A DNA stretch of 64,000 nucleotides from Laguncularia racemosa. Lineage: Eukaryota; Streptophyta; Magnoliopsida; Myrtales; Combretaceae. Both the position numbers and the translations under genes were made by a program. The stretch is taken from positions 124,001 through 188,000 of the forward strand of contig JBBMOL010000291.1 in the NCBI GenBank assembly GCA_037954665.1, in the 5' to 3' direction. The notes beneath the pieces are model-generated. The model searched no databases, was not told the DNA's origin, and was given only the letters and a program-made list of their open reading frames with translations. This document shows, piece after piece, positions 39,601 through 52,500 of this stretch; position 1 is the stretch's first letter, and the number at the start of each line of letters is the position of its first letter.

Positions 39601-40498
39601 TATGATTCATAAACACATCAAAAAGGCTCCTCACCGCACGATTTAGAGCAAGCAAACCTCAATTTAAGACACAATAACCTTAAGTACGATAGCCAATTTA
39701 TGAAATGAAAAATTAACAAAATAATCATTCCAAAGCGATTCACACTGTAGGGGACATCGGTCCCCCATTCAATGACAAGAATGGAATATACTACTACACT
39801 AATCGTCCATGCAGCTACTAAACAATTGATCATTTCTTGCATCACATTCATCTTATCTGCAAACATTTTACAATGCCGCATTGACATCCTATAAAAGAGC
39901 AATTGATCTCACAAATCTAAAGACCAAAACCGCTAACCATGTACTGTATGCAAGGATAAAAATCTCCCAGTGACCTCTCTCCAGATCCAGCAGTACAAAA
40001 CCCGGACAAGGTGAAGCCTGTCTATCCATATAGGATTTCAGCTCTAATTCAAATACAAGCTAATCACCTATAAACATTATATAACATTAAAATTCTACAT
40101 AATAGATGGTTCCAAAAAAATACTATTCCATAGAAAAATCTAATTCCAAAGATTTGATGAAACATATCCGTTCAGATTTTCGTCATAATCTCCTAAACAA
40201 GATCCAGTAATGTCCAAGCAAGTTCAACTCATTGACCTGACCACTGGGTCAGAATTGGGAGTATGAATATCAGATATGTACAAGTAACATGCTTAATTTG
40301 ATAGCTGAACTATTGATTATTTCCATGCTATTGAGTGCCATAAACATTGGTCTACTCCTCTAATATGGAGATAGAAACTTACGCTACACCAGAGAAGAAT
40401 TTCATGTTCTAATAACAGGTTTCCATGCTATTGAGCGCCATAAACATTTGTCTACTCTAGTATGGAGATAGAAACTTATGCTACACCAGAGAAGAATT
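39600..40498 (-). other. Probable 3' UTR and downstream flank of the PCO gene
   Basis: It lies directly after the PCO stop on the minus strand and is less AT-rich than the flanking intergenic DNA, consistent with a transcribed 3' untranslated region. Positions 40321-40420 are a duplicate of the gene's terminal 100 bp. No protein is inferred here. Confidence 0.35.
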
Positions 40499-40516
40499 TC
40501 ATGTTCTAATAACTGG
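40321..40516 (-). repeat. Tandem duplication of about 100 bp spanning the PCO stop codon
   Basis: Unit A 40321-40418 and unit B 40421-40516 both begin TTCCATGCTATTGAG and end AGAATTTCATGTTCTAATAAC. They differ by a few substitutions and a short indel. Unit B contains the real stop (TGA at 40499-40501) and the last codons of the gene. Unit A repeats those codons and the stop about 97 bp downstream in the untranslated region. Confidence 0.92.
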
Positions 40517-43500
40517 ACCTTTGTACAGCCCTCTCCGAATCACAAAGTTATCGGGGGGTTGGAACTCTTCTAACCAAGTAATATCAGAGACAGTCACTCC
40601 ATCCAGTTCAAGCTCACCTTCAATATCGAAAACATCCATAACAAATCAAATGAATAATAAGATCGAAAAGGAAGTCTCAAATCAATATTATGAAATAAAA
40701 GTGGGGGACAAAGGCCTAAGAGTACCTGGGAGATCCTTTCTCTGTGATCTCCTGAAGTAAGTGCAATGCCGTCCATGGTCTGAAGAATATGGGGGAGACA
40801 GTATGTCAAATATAGCACAGGGAGTGATAGCTCTGAAGCAATGGATGTTGCCTCCAGTAGTAGGATAAAGAACAGTTGTTGGAGTAGGCGCTATCATCTC
40901 AGTATCTTTGACAAGCTTTGCAGGTCTTGCTGCAGACCAACAACACAGGAAGAGAAGAAAAATTTAGATTAATCTCAGTAACCCTTCCTACCCTAAGAAG
41001 CTTCAGCTGCAGACAGGATAGAGTTAAAATGAAAGGGAACAAAGAAAATGAATTAAGCTCACAACTGCTCACATCTCCGCAAAGAGAATGCAGCTTTATA
41101 GAAATGGCACAACATAAACCCACCAAACAGGGCTCCTACCACTTTTGAATCTCTAACTAGGAAAATCTTGTCTTATATTTGATGTAAAGTATATTTTATT
41201 CTTTGAGCTTAATTGCCAAACTATCAATCTAGGTACCCTTTTGTTTTTGGTTATTGTAACGTCTAGGGCTTACAAGAATTAAAGAATGAATGGAAACGAA
41301 CAATTGAGAAGCAAAACACCCAAATTGGTACCCTCAATTAGGGTTGCTAAGCACTCAAGAACAGAGTACAACCCCTATTTCTTTTATTACTCAACAAATT
41401 CTGTTTTTACAAACTGACTGACTAACTTCTACTCTTTCTGCCCACTTTTATTTATATCTTTAACAGTACAATTACAATTCTACCCTTATACAACACTTAC
41501 AATTACAACTACACCTGACACAAGTATGCTACCAACTGTACTGCACATACATTACACATACAACACAGCACACTTACACACTAACACACCTACATATATA
41601 ACCCTTTGGATTGTATCAATTCCCTCCCCCTTAAGTTTGTCCTTGTCCCCAAGGACAGTCCAAAGAAACAACAATTCTATCCCACACCCATGGCTTCAAA
41701 TTCAACATTTTCTACTATGCAATCCTTAATTGATTCACTGGCCATTGATGTATGAGCTCCCACCATGGCAAACTCATCAACTAGTACGTGAATCAAAACC
41801 CGTCGCCCCACACAAACCACGCATTGCAGAAACTGTTGCCAAACACATCCCACTTTAAAAGTCTCTTCAATTTTAGCATAAGCCTGATAACTACGCTCAG
41901 AGAACAAATGAGGCACATGAAGCAAATGTGGTCTGAAGGATTTGTGTGCAGCTAATCCCACAGGTAAAATAGGAACCAGGCCCCCAACTATTACAGGAAA
42001 CTGATGGTATGCGTCCTTAACAAGCTCTAATAGTGATAACGCACCCCCCTCTACCATCCACACTATCATAGAACTTTCTCCCTTCCGGCCAATGAAGCAC
42101 CTAAGGTGCTGGTCACATGGATACTAGGACCCCTCACAAGTGAGAGCACGAACAGCTCACTCATTTACAATCGCACCACAGCGAACATTCACAACAAAAT
42201 TAACTATGTTTCCATCACTAACAGGCAAGAAATCACTGACAAAGTATGGAGATTGATCATGAGGCAAACGGTCGCCTTCACAAGAAAGAATCAAGCCACG
42301 AGAGACAGTCTCCAGTTGAAAACAAACTTGTGGCCTTAGATAAATCTCTGGCAAAGTTACTAGCACATTGCAATCAACATTCTCAAGCAAGATCTCCTGT
42401 TTTAGTTGATCAACAGTCTCAGCTGCAACTTGCTATCCATCGCATTTGAAAAGCACCAGCGAAGAGTTAACATCACTAGGATTAGAATGCTCCTCCTTAC
42501 TGTAGATAACCACCTCCAAGTTAATAGGGGTATCTTTACAAGCACTAGAAACATTGTTGCAAGTGCTCAAACCATCACCAAAAGCGCCTCTATGTTCTCC
42601 ATATTGAGCAGCAGTACTATCTTCTACTGAAACATTATGTCAAACACCTGATGGACATTCATCAGAACCTGCACATGGATGATGAACAACAGAGCAATCA
42701 CCTTGTTGACAAACTGAAGTGGCCTGAGATGAAATATCTGCAACGACTTCTGAATCTGCTTGCACTTTATCTTTACATTTGCCGGAAAATTTGTCAGACA
42801 AGTCAATGGAAAATTCACCGCAATAGCTGCCATATCGACACCAAAGCTCCTGTTTAAACATCTCCCTGCCCAATTGCGGTAGTCGTCTTCTCAACATCTT
42901 AAACCAATAAATAGTGCCGCCACTCATATACGTGGAAACAAGTGGAAACTTACAATCAGCTCTAGTCCGATAGATCTCAAAATATTTCTCCATTAACGCA
43001 GTCCAATGAATAGGATCGACCCCTTCAAACACCGACAAAGTAATGTTCGTAGCATTCATCTACTTTTAGGATCTGATAATTCGACAACACTAACTCCACC
43101 TGCTACAATAGATGAAGCATTCTGTGCCAGTGGTTCAAGAGTCACTGTTTGTTGGTCATCTCGTTCAACTTCCTCTAGTGAATAGTTCTGATCAACCTGC
43201 TCTTGTGTCTCTTGTTGTGCCTTCCAATCAAGCCACAAATCATACACCATTTGATGCATCCTCAACAAGCATTGGTTCAATTGTTGACCAATAACAGTTA
43301 TAGATTCATCTTCCGTTGCCATTCTTATCCTTCCGCATGAGAATTCCCACAGGCGGCGCCAATTGTAACGTCTAAGGTTTACAAGAATTAAAGAATGAAT
43401 GGAAATGAACAATTGAGAAGCAAAACATCCAAATTGGTACTCCTCAATTAGGGCCACTAAACACTCAAGAACAGAGTACAACCCCCATTTCTTTTATTAC

Positions 43501-46500
43501 TCAACAAATTCTGTTTTTACAAACTGACTGACTAACTTCCACCTCCCTGCCCACTTCTATTTATATCTTTAACAGTACAATTATGATTCTACCCTTATAC
43601 AACACTTACAATTACAACTACACTTCAAGTATACTCCCAACTGTACTGCACATACAACACAGCACACTTACACACTAACACACATAAACATATAACCCTT
43701 TGGATTGTATCAGTACTTAAATCAATAGTTAAGGTCTCCTTTTGTATCTCCAGGGATTATCCCTGCTCTCTCACAATAATCATTTGTTGGGGATTGGGGG
43801 GGTTAAAAAACTCAAACCTCACCTTACCCAAAAATAACCCACAAACCAGATCACTCAAGACTGGCATATTAGATAACTTTTTTCCACTATTAAATTGTAG
43901 AACAGTACTTGGTCCATCTTGGAGTTATTTTATCCAATTGGGCAGCTATCCATAGACAGCATCAGGACTGAAGATGTGGCACCAAAAGGCTGCCATGGAC
44001 CAATAAGCAAGGCATTACAGCAATCCAGTAAAACCTAATTCATTCAAATATCAACACCATTTGCACAAGATTTCCAAAAAGGAAGACTGCCTTTACATGC
44101 TCTTAAAACCGCAAAACACACTTAACAAAACGATAATCACCCATGGTGAGCAAATCCTCCTTCACATTGATGTAACAAATAATCATTAGATTAATCATTC
44201 AATAGATATTAATGCATTATATAATGTTTCTCTTCAGATTTCCATAATAAGAGGAATCCAGCCACTAGCTTGCTTTCAATTGTTCCTCATAGTTACCATA
44301 ATGGAATACTTATTACTATGAAATTGAATATATAAAAAATAGCCTATTACTTTATTTAGTTAGGCTAAACAAAATACAATCAATTCATTGTAACCAAAAA
44401 TACCCAAATACCCCTCCAATTGGAAACCTTAGCCTACAACCATCACATCATCCTAGCTTAACAAACCATTACCTCACTAAGCCCCCAAACCACCACCATG
44501 CCAAGCTTGGGTTTGCCATCATGTGTAGCCAATGGCTTGCACCACAAGCCCAGGTGGTCCACCCCAATTATGGTATTCAAAGGTGTGTGTGCTTGAGTTT
44601 ATTACATGCGAAAGATTTAAAGAGGAGTTTAAGGAGTTTTTTCCCAAAAGTATGCGAATGAATTGTTGCAGATTTGTTTAAGTAGTTTCATTATGGCACC
44701 TTGTGTATAAGATAGCAACTTAGTGGTGCTTATATCATAGTTACTTGTTATCACGTCTTTTCCATGTGCGTGTGTATAGCTGAAGGAAAAAGCATAGTTG
44801 GATAGGGTGGTCATATCTGTTTGTTATGTCTGTTATTTTTGTTGTTGTGGTTTCAGTTACTTGTGTTATACATGTTGGAGTGTTGTTTCTGTTTAACTAG
44901 GGTCAGGGGCAGGTTTAGCATGTAGTAGTGCGAAAAATGGGATAGAACATGGGTAGCAATTATCACTTAGGCAACTGTCAATAGCACTTGTATCCATGTG
45001 GGCTTTCTCAAAAAATTCTAGAAGTTAAGTGTTCAAGAAATCTTAGGGTTCTCTATTAACAAGCACTAAGAAAAAATCGCTGGATTCTCTCTATAATGAG
45101 CCCAAAATTTTATTTTAAATCGATCCAATAATAATTTGGTATCAAAGCCAATTTCTATGGAGGAATCAAACCAATTTCAGCAGCAATTCAAAGCATTTTT
45201 GGATGTGTATAAGGAAGATTAGGTGCTATTGGAGACTGGACAACAACAAATGGGCATTATAATTGGCAAGTTTGGCTAAGGAAGCCTCAGAGCAGTGTAC
45301 AGAGCAAGGATGGCAAGACCAAGTCAGAAACAACAAAGGATGTTCTGACAATTTTGAAGTTGGTACATTGCATGATAATTCTGTATGCACTATTGACACT
45401 TTCTATGATTACAAATACTTGGACACTGGAGTTCAAGTTAATGGTACAGTTGGCAAATAGAAAGGGATGACATATAGGAAGGCAGCTTCAGTAAAATGGA
45501 TGCTTTAACAAAACAAGAATGGGCTCCTGGAATATCAGAGGAAGAACAAGAGAGGTTGGCTAGAAGTTAGAATATCAAACATGGTGAACATGGTTCTTTT
45601 TTATGCTAAAGTATATGCATCCATCAGAAGTAGATTGTAGACCATTATAACTTTTACTTCACTGTCAAGTCTCATCCAATGGTTCACTGCATTCTCAATG
45701 CAAACAATGAATTGAGTATGCAACCATTTAGAATTCTTGTTTTCGCCTCTATCATGTCAGCCCTGGGACCACTGATTATCTTGAGGTTAGTTCAAAAATT
45801 GTAGTACGATGAAACTGAATCCAGTCTGACCAAAAAAACAAGAGCAATGGCTTGTGGGCATCATTTTGTTGGTGACACTATTTCTTTGTACAAGACACTT
45901 GGTCCAAATGCTGCCAAATATAACCTCCTTCGCACATGAGTCACGTGCACTTACAAAGGGAAGAGTGATGTCACCTCTTCTCCATGTGTGTGTATAGCTG
46001 AAGGAAAAAAGCAAAGTAGTTGGATAGGATGGTTGTCTCTGTTTGTTATGTCTGTTATTCGTGTTGTGTTTCAGTTATTTATGCTGTACATGCTGGTGTT
46101 TCCGTGTAAACTGGGGTAGTGGGCAGGTTTAGGATGCAGTGGTACTAGAAATGCAATGGAACATGCGCAGCAGTTACCATTTAGGTAACTATCAATAATA
46201 CTTGTATTTATGTGGGTAGAAAAGAATGGGAAAAAGCTAAAGCCTATTTTTCTCAAAAAAATCTAGAACTTAAGCGCTCAAAAATCATATATAACAATAC
46301 TGTACACAACTGACTATTATAACAAAACCACATTTGGGGCAAGACATATGCATTGCTAGCAACCAGGTGATCCATGCTTGCAAACATGGCATTAGGACCC
46401 ATGGCTCATTGGTTTGATGGTTCATGGCTCAACAGTTTGTGGTCTGTTAGTAGGTGATAGGCTAGGGCAACATAATGGTGGCTGGAGGCTAGGGAAGATA

Positions 46501-49500
46501 GGAGATAGGGGTTTCAAATTGTAAGGGATAGATAAATACAAGAAACAAGCAAAGAAGACTATTTTTTGGGATAAAGCACCAATTAAAGCAGATTATTCCT
46601 TGCACTATTAAATGGCTATTCTGCAAAGCAAACACAATAATAGCCCTTTAATAGAGAATTAAGAGGGATGCAATAGCCAATCCCCCTTATGCTGACAGCC
46701 AAATGTGATGTTAGTGAAAATTTTACTACCAAGATTTAGATGAAAATTCTAATATAATCTAAGGAATAAATTCCTTTTGATGAAGTTCAAAAATTGACTA
46801 TCTTAGACTCTTGAACATGAAGCACAAAGTACTATCAAGAACCCATCGGTAACCAAAATAAGATTTATGTAAGAATAGCATAAGGTGAAGTAGACATAAA
46901 TAAAACAAACCAAAACTAGAAAACACTATGCTATCATAACCATCAAGGTAAATATACCAATACTTAATACATATTAGATATATGAAGACAATTTAAAAAG
47001 TGGTACATTATGGATAAAGATACAAAGATGGAAACAGAATGAGGACAAAATTCAGTCACGGCATAGAGGTTCCGGAGCAAGGCACAATTATAATAGTGCA
47101 ATTCTCTTTTCCTTCATAATAATGCATATCACACTCTAACATTAAGCTGCAAATTATAATATAATACATCTTGTTATTGCAGAAAGTGTAAACCTAACTC
47201 AGGTAACAGTGAGAAGTGGATAAACAATGAACTGGTTCCACTTACAAAAATCAATATAAGTCAAGACCTTTTATGTTAGGAATATCTTACATATTAGGAA
47301 ATAAATATCATTGATTCCATACAAAGTCATCATAGGTCAAAACCTTTTAATGTTAGTAGATCTTCCATTTTAAGAAATAATTACTTCTCTTGTTAATTTT
47401 AAAGTTATGCATTTTGAGGAAATAGATTTAGAATTATATTGAACTCTTATTTATGGAAAATTAAGATTAAAAAGCTTGATGTGTACACAACAAAAATAAA
47501 CAAGCAAAGTATTATCTCAAAGTTACAATTCTAAAGAGATCAAAGGATTCTTTGTCACGAATCCTCAAATCCCAATCACCATATGCTCTAACCATAAAAG
47601 GAGGAACTTATAACAAATCAAAACACCTTCCAAATACTAATTTTGTAGTAAATCGCTCATTGACTAAATCCAAAAACTGTACACATAATTTATAACCACA
47701 CCCACCCACCCACCCCAAATAAAAAAAAAAAAAAAACAAAGAAGATTGTCATGGGTGAGCCTAAGGTTTTGGAAAACAGGTTTCTTGCTTTCCTAGAACA
47801 ATATTCCATCCATAAGGCAAAGGAGGCAGAGGAAAGACAGATTAACCAACTATATGGACAATTTGGCATGTGCTGAATTGGAAAAATCAAATCTGAGATT
47901 CATGGGACTCATCAAAGAGGGAGGAAAAACTGTAGCCAGTGGTAGCAGCACCAGCCCACATGCTGCTGTGGGGGGCATGAGGTAACTCCAACTCCATGTC
48001 TTCTTCAGACAACAATAGAAGAGATATAGGTTATAGTGAAGGTCCAGGTCCGGGTAACAGGGAAGACTTAAGAAATTTGGCCACATGTTGTGGGCCTCCA
48101 ATTAATAGCAACTCCTTGGGTAGTTGGCAAAATAGAGTCACACTAGGCCCATGGAGGACTATGCCGGCATTTTCATGCCTTGCTCGCAGACATATTAGAA
48201 GTTATGTGCATGCATCAAATAGCCCTTTCCCTTTGGGCTTAAATGAGATTTATTCAAATCAATGTTGAGCTCACTTTGGAGTCACGAAATTGTGGCAATG
48301 TGTTATGAATCTCAAGTCAGAAACAGAAATTCAACTCAAGAAATTAGGGTTTCAGAAAGGGAAATACCTGAGAAAGAGCTCAGCTGAAGTCTAGGACCCT
48401 CTTCTTTAGCAATGTGACGTAACTTCCTTTAACAAACTATCCCTTTACATCAACCCGTGTAGCTATTTTCTTTGGAATATTCCAGAGGCCTCCATGTCAG
48501 CGAAAGTGCCCCACATCAGCCTCCCCTTCAACATAACCCATGGTCACTGATATTTACACTGCTCACACTTACAAGCCGCACACCCCTGCACCCAAAAATA
48601 ACTCCACAACACCCCAACTTCACTCAACACCACAACTCATACCACACCACAACAATACTCACACCAACACACAACCACACTGTAATGACTAGGGTTCACT
48701 CAACAATGCACAGTGAAATCAGAAAATTACCTGAAGAAAATCCAACTGTAGCCACACTCAGTTGAGCAGCAACTCACCACTTATGGTTCTCCTCAATTAA
48801 GGCGTGAATTCACTAGGCCTTTCCTTTTTCTCTCTCCACTCTCCTTCGAATTCAATAACAGAAAATGTTTTTCTAACTAACTGACTTCCAAACATTCCTG
48901 CCAAACTATTTATAAACTCTTCCCTTCTACCAAAATTACAATATTACCCCTACTACTCCAACACCTAACTGACTATACTTCCACACAGTAGACCTTACCA
49001 ACATAATACACCCACATACACTTCCACAACACACCACAATACAAACACAACATTCATACATACACAGCACTCTACAATACAGCACATACACTGGCACTCA
49101 TCTACTGCACAACAATACAACACATACACTAACACACACCTACTGCATACTATTATCACAATATAACTCATGAATGAGGCACACGCCTCTTATACAGCCT
49201 TAATAAGGGTTAATGAGCCTTTGGATTTGTATCAAACACCAACATTGCACAACACACCACACCCCACAAAGAGCACACACACAACATATAACATAGCAAC
49301 ATTCACATAATAGAGTTTAGGGAGTAATCTCCCTACACCTTCTCTTATAAACATGTAAAGTTGGAGGCCTCTTTCTTGGAAACATATCAATTCCTCCCCC
49401 ACAAGACATGTCCTTGTCCTCAAGGACAAATTCTGAAAATGGAAGAGTAAACATCAACCCAAGTTGCTTCAAATGGTGATTGGCCCTGCCATTGCACCAA

Positions 49501-52500
49501 AAATTGTGGCACTTCTTCATGTGTTTGTTAGCATTTTGACAAGTCAAAGCTTGAACATGCACCAAATTCTTCCCCAACTGCTGCTAGAAAGCATCACGAG
49601 AATGCAAGGCATCTCACAATGTAGCAATAGCAATCTCACAATCAATGAATGAAGAAATAACAAGGGGGGATCGACTATACTATTTCAAACGGAGTCATTT
49701 TGATCGAAGTGTGATAAGAGGTATTATAATGGAACTCAGCCCATGGAATTCACGTCACCCATTGTTTCGGTTGATCACAAGTAAAGCATCTCAAGTAACA
49801 TTCTAAACAACAGTTGAGGACTTCCTTTTGACCATCCATTTCCAGATGGTAAGAGGTACTAAAATGGAGCTTAGTACCTTATAATTGAAACAATTCTCTC
49901 CAAAAGTTACTAACAAAAGTTGGACCCAGGTCACTCACAATTGTCTTAGGCATCACATGTAGTTGAACCACCTCCTTTACAAACAACTCAGTAACACTCC
50001 TAGCTGTATATGGATGTTTGGTTAACAAAAAATGTCCATTTTTTGAAAATCTATCAACAACTACTAGCACAACATCTAAGCCTTCAGATTTAGGAAGCCC
50101 GGAAACAAAATCCATTGAAATATCTTCTCATATGGCAACAGGTATAGGCAAAGGAGAGAGAAGTCCAGCTGGCAACAAAGTTTGATACTTTTGTTGTTGA
50201 CAAATATAGCACATGAAGCCATAAAATTTTGTACACCATCCTTCTACCCAATGCAATACACATTTGCTGCCACACGCCTATATGTTTTAAGGAAACCCGC
50301 ATGACCACCAGTTGGGGTTGAGTGAAACTCAAGCCAAAAAATGATCACCCATTTAGAAGATAATGGAACCACCAATCTACTGTTATAGAACAGCATATCA
50401 TTGATTGAATGAAATCCTTGCCTAGCGTCCTTGCCCTTCTTTCAATAAAGCTACTTTAGAGGAGAGAAAAGGATTTTTCATAACAGCTTCTTTTATCTCA
50501 GTTAGACCTGTCCAAATTGGACCTGATATGGCAGCATACTCCACCTTGTCAAACACCCTTGATAATGCATCAGCTCCCCTATTTTCTTGACCACACTTGT
50601 ATTGCACCTTGAAATCATAGCCCAACAATTTTGATCACCAATTTTTTTGGTCAGTAGTAGCCAAACCCTGTTTCAAAAGATGCTTCAAGCTCTATTGATC
50701 CATCTTGACAATAAATTCTTGGCCTGGAAGATAAGGCCTCCAATGGTTAACCACCAGCACTAGAGCCATTAATTCATTCTCGTATGACGACTTATCAAGT
50801 GATATATCGACCAAAGCTTTACTGAAATAAGCAACAGGACAATCTCTTTGTTGCAACACAACCCCAATTCCCCTCCCCAAAGCATCACATTCAACCACAA
50901 AGGGTTGAGAAAAGTTAGGCATGGTGAGAACCGAAGCTTGAACAAGTGCTATCTTCAATTGATTAAAAGCAACAATAGCTGAATCAGACCAAACAGAGCT
51001 GTCTTTTTTTAACAAGTCAGTTAAAGGCTTGGCAATCTTACCATAGTCCTTGACAAATTTCCAATAATAACTAGATAAGCCAAGGAAACCTCACAATCCT
51101 TTCAAAGAAGATGGAAGAGGCCATTTAACAACACTCTTAACCTTTTGAGGATCCGTATGCACTCCAGCAGAAATTACGCATCCAAAGTTCTCCAAGCATG
51201 TTGGCTAATTGTACACTTTTTCCTATTGGCCGAAGAATGATTTTCTCTCAACAATTGCAAAACCATCCTCAAATGCCCTAAATGAGAATTCATATCGGCA
51301 CTATATACGAGAATATCGTCAAAGAAGACAAGCACAAAACGCATAAGATATCACCTAAACAAGTCATTCATAATGGCTTGAAATGAAACCAAGGCATTAG
51401 TAAGACCAAAGGATATTACAAGGAACTCATAGTACCCTTGATGATTTCTAAAGGCCATTTTGTGTATATCATCCGAATATACTCTTATTTGGTGATGCCT
51501 TTAAATCAATCTTAGAAAAAACCATGGTACCATGTAACTCATTAAGAAGCTCCTCTATAACATGAATTGGATACTTTTCTGGAATAGTCACTTCATTTAA
51601 TGCCCTTAGTCTACATAATATCTCCATAATCCATCCTCCTCCTCCACCAAAATAACCGGGCTTGAAAAGGGACTAGTACTAGTCCTTATGATACCTGCCA
51701 CAACCATTTCTTAAACCATTTTCTCAATTTCATTTTTTTGTGTAAAAGCATATCTATAGGATCTAACATTTATAGGCCCAAAACCTGGTTTCAAGTAAAT
51801 GGATGATCGCTAGGTCATGAAGGTGGCAAACGTGATTTTTCTTCAAAAGCATCCATAAAGTCAGCCAACAAAGCTTCAATTCAAGGATCAGCACTAATAC
51901 TTTGGTCTTGCACACCTGAATCCAACATCCACAGCATACTACACAACTCAATTTCACCCAATTTGTTCAAAGATTTAAAAGAAATAGCCAATTTAAAGAG
52001 TGTAAGGTTACCTACCAGCATCTTTTCACCCAAATTAGAGGGTATTCTCATTGTCATTTTTAACCAATCTCCCTTTACCTCACCCAAAGTTCTCAACCAA
52101 GCAATACGAAGTGTGATATCTACCCTACTAAACTCCAATACAAAACAATCTACCACAATCTCAGCATTACCAACATATAGTTTGATGTTTTTACACATGC
52201 CACAATATTAAACACTATGGTCATCGCCAAGAGTCACTCTGAAAACAGAAGTACTGTCTACTTATAATTTCAGCAGTTCAACTAATGTTCTTGAAATGAA
52301 GTTATGACTAGCTTTGCTATCAATAATAGAAATTAAATTTGCATTTACCATACCTCCAAACTTCATTGTTTGAGGACCATCAAAGCCTTTCATAGCCAAT
52401 AAAGAAAGTTCCAAACCTGGTCCTTGCCTATCGACACACTATTCTGGTATTAGCGAGTTAAGAGAGCCTTCAACAACTTCTCATTCACCATCAGTCTTCT

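Noticed and set aside
39618..39902. A 94-codon minus-strand frame with several hydrophobic stretches, downstream of PCO
   Set aside because: It lies in the probable 3' UTR, matches no family I know, and hydrophobic frames are common by chance in T-rich DNA.
48472..48765. Plus-strand Thr/His/Pro-rich frame of 97 codons
   Set aside because: It is the antisense of the CA-rich LTR and crosses the nested solo LTR border; composition explains it.
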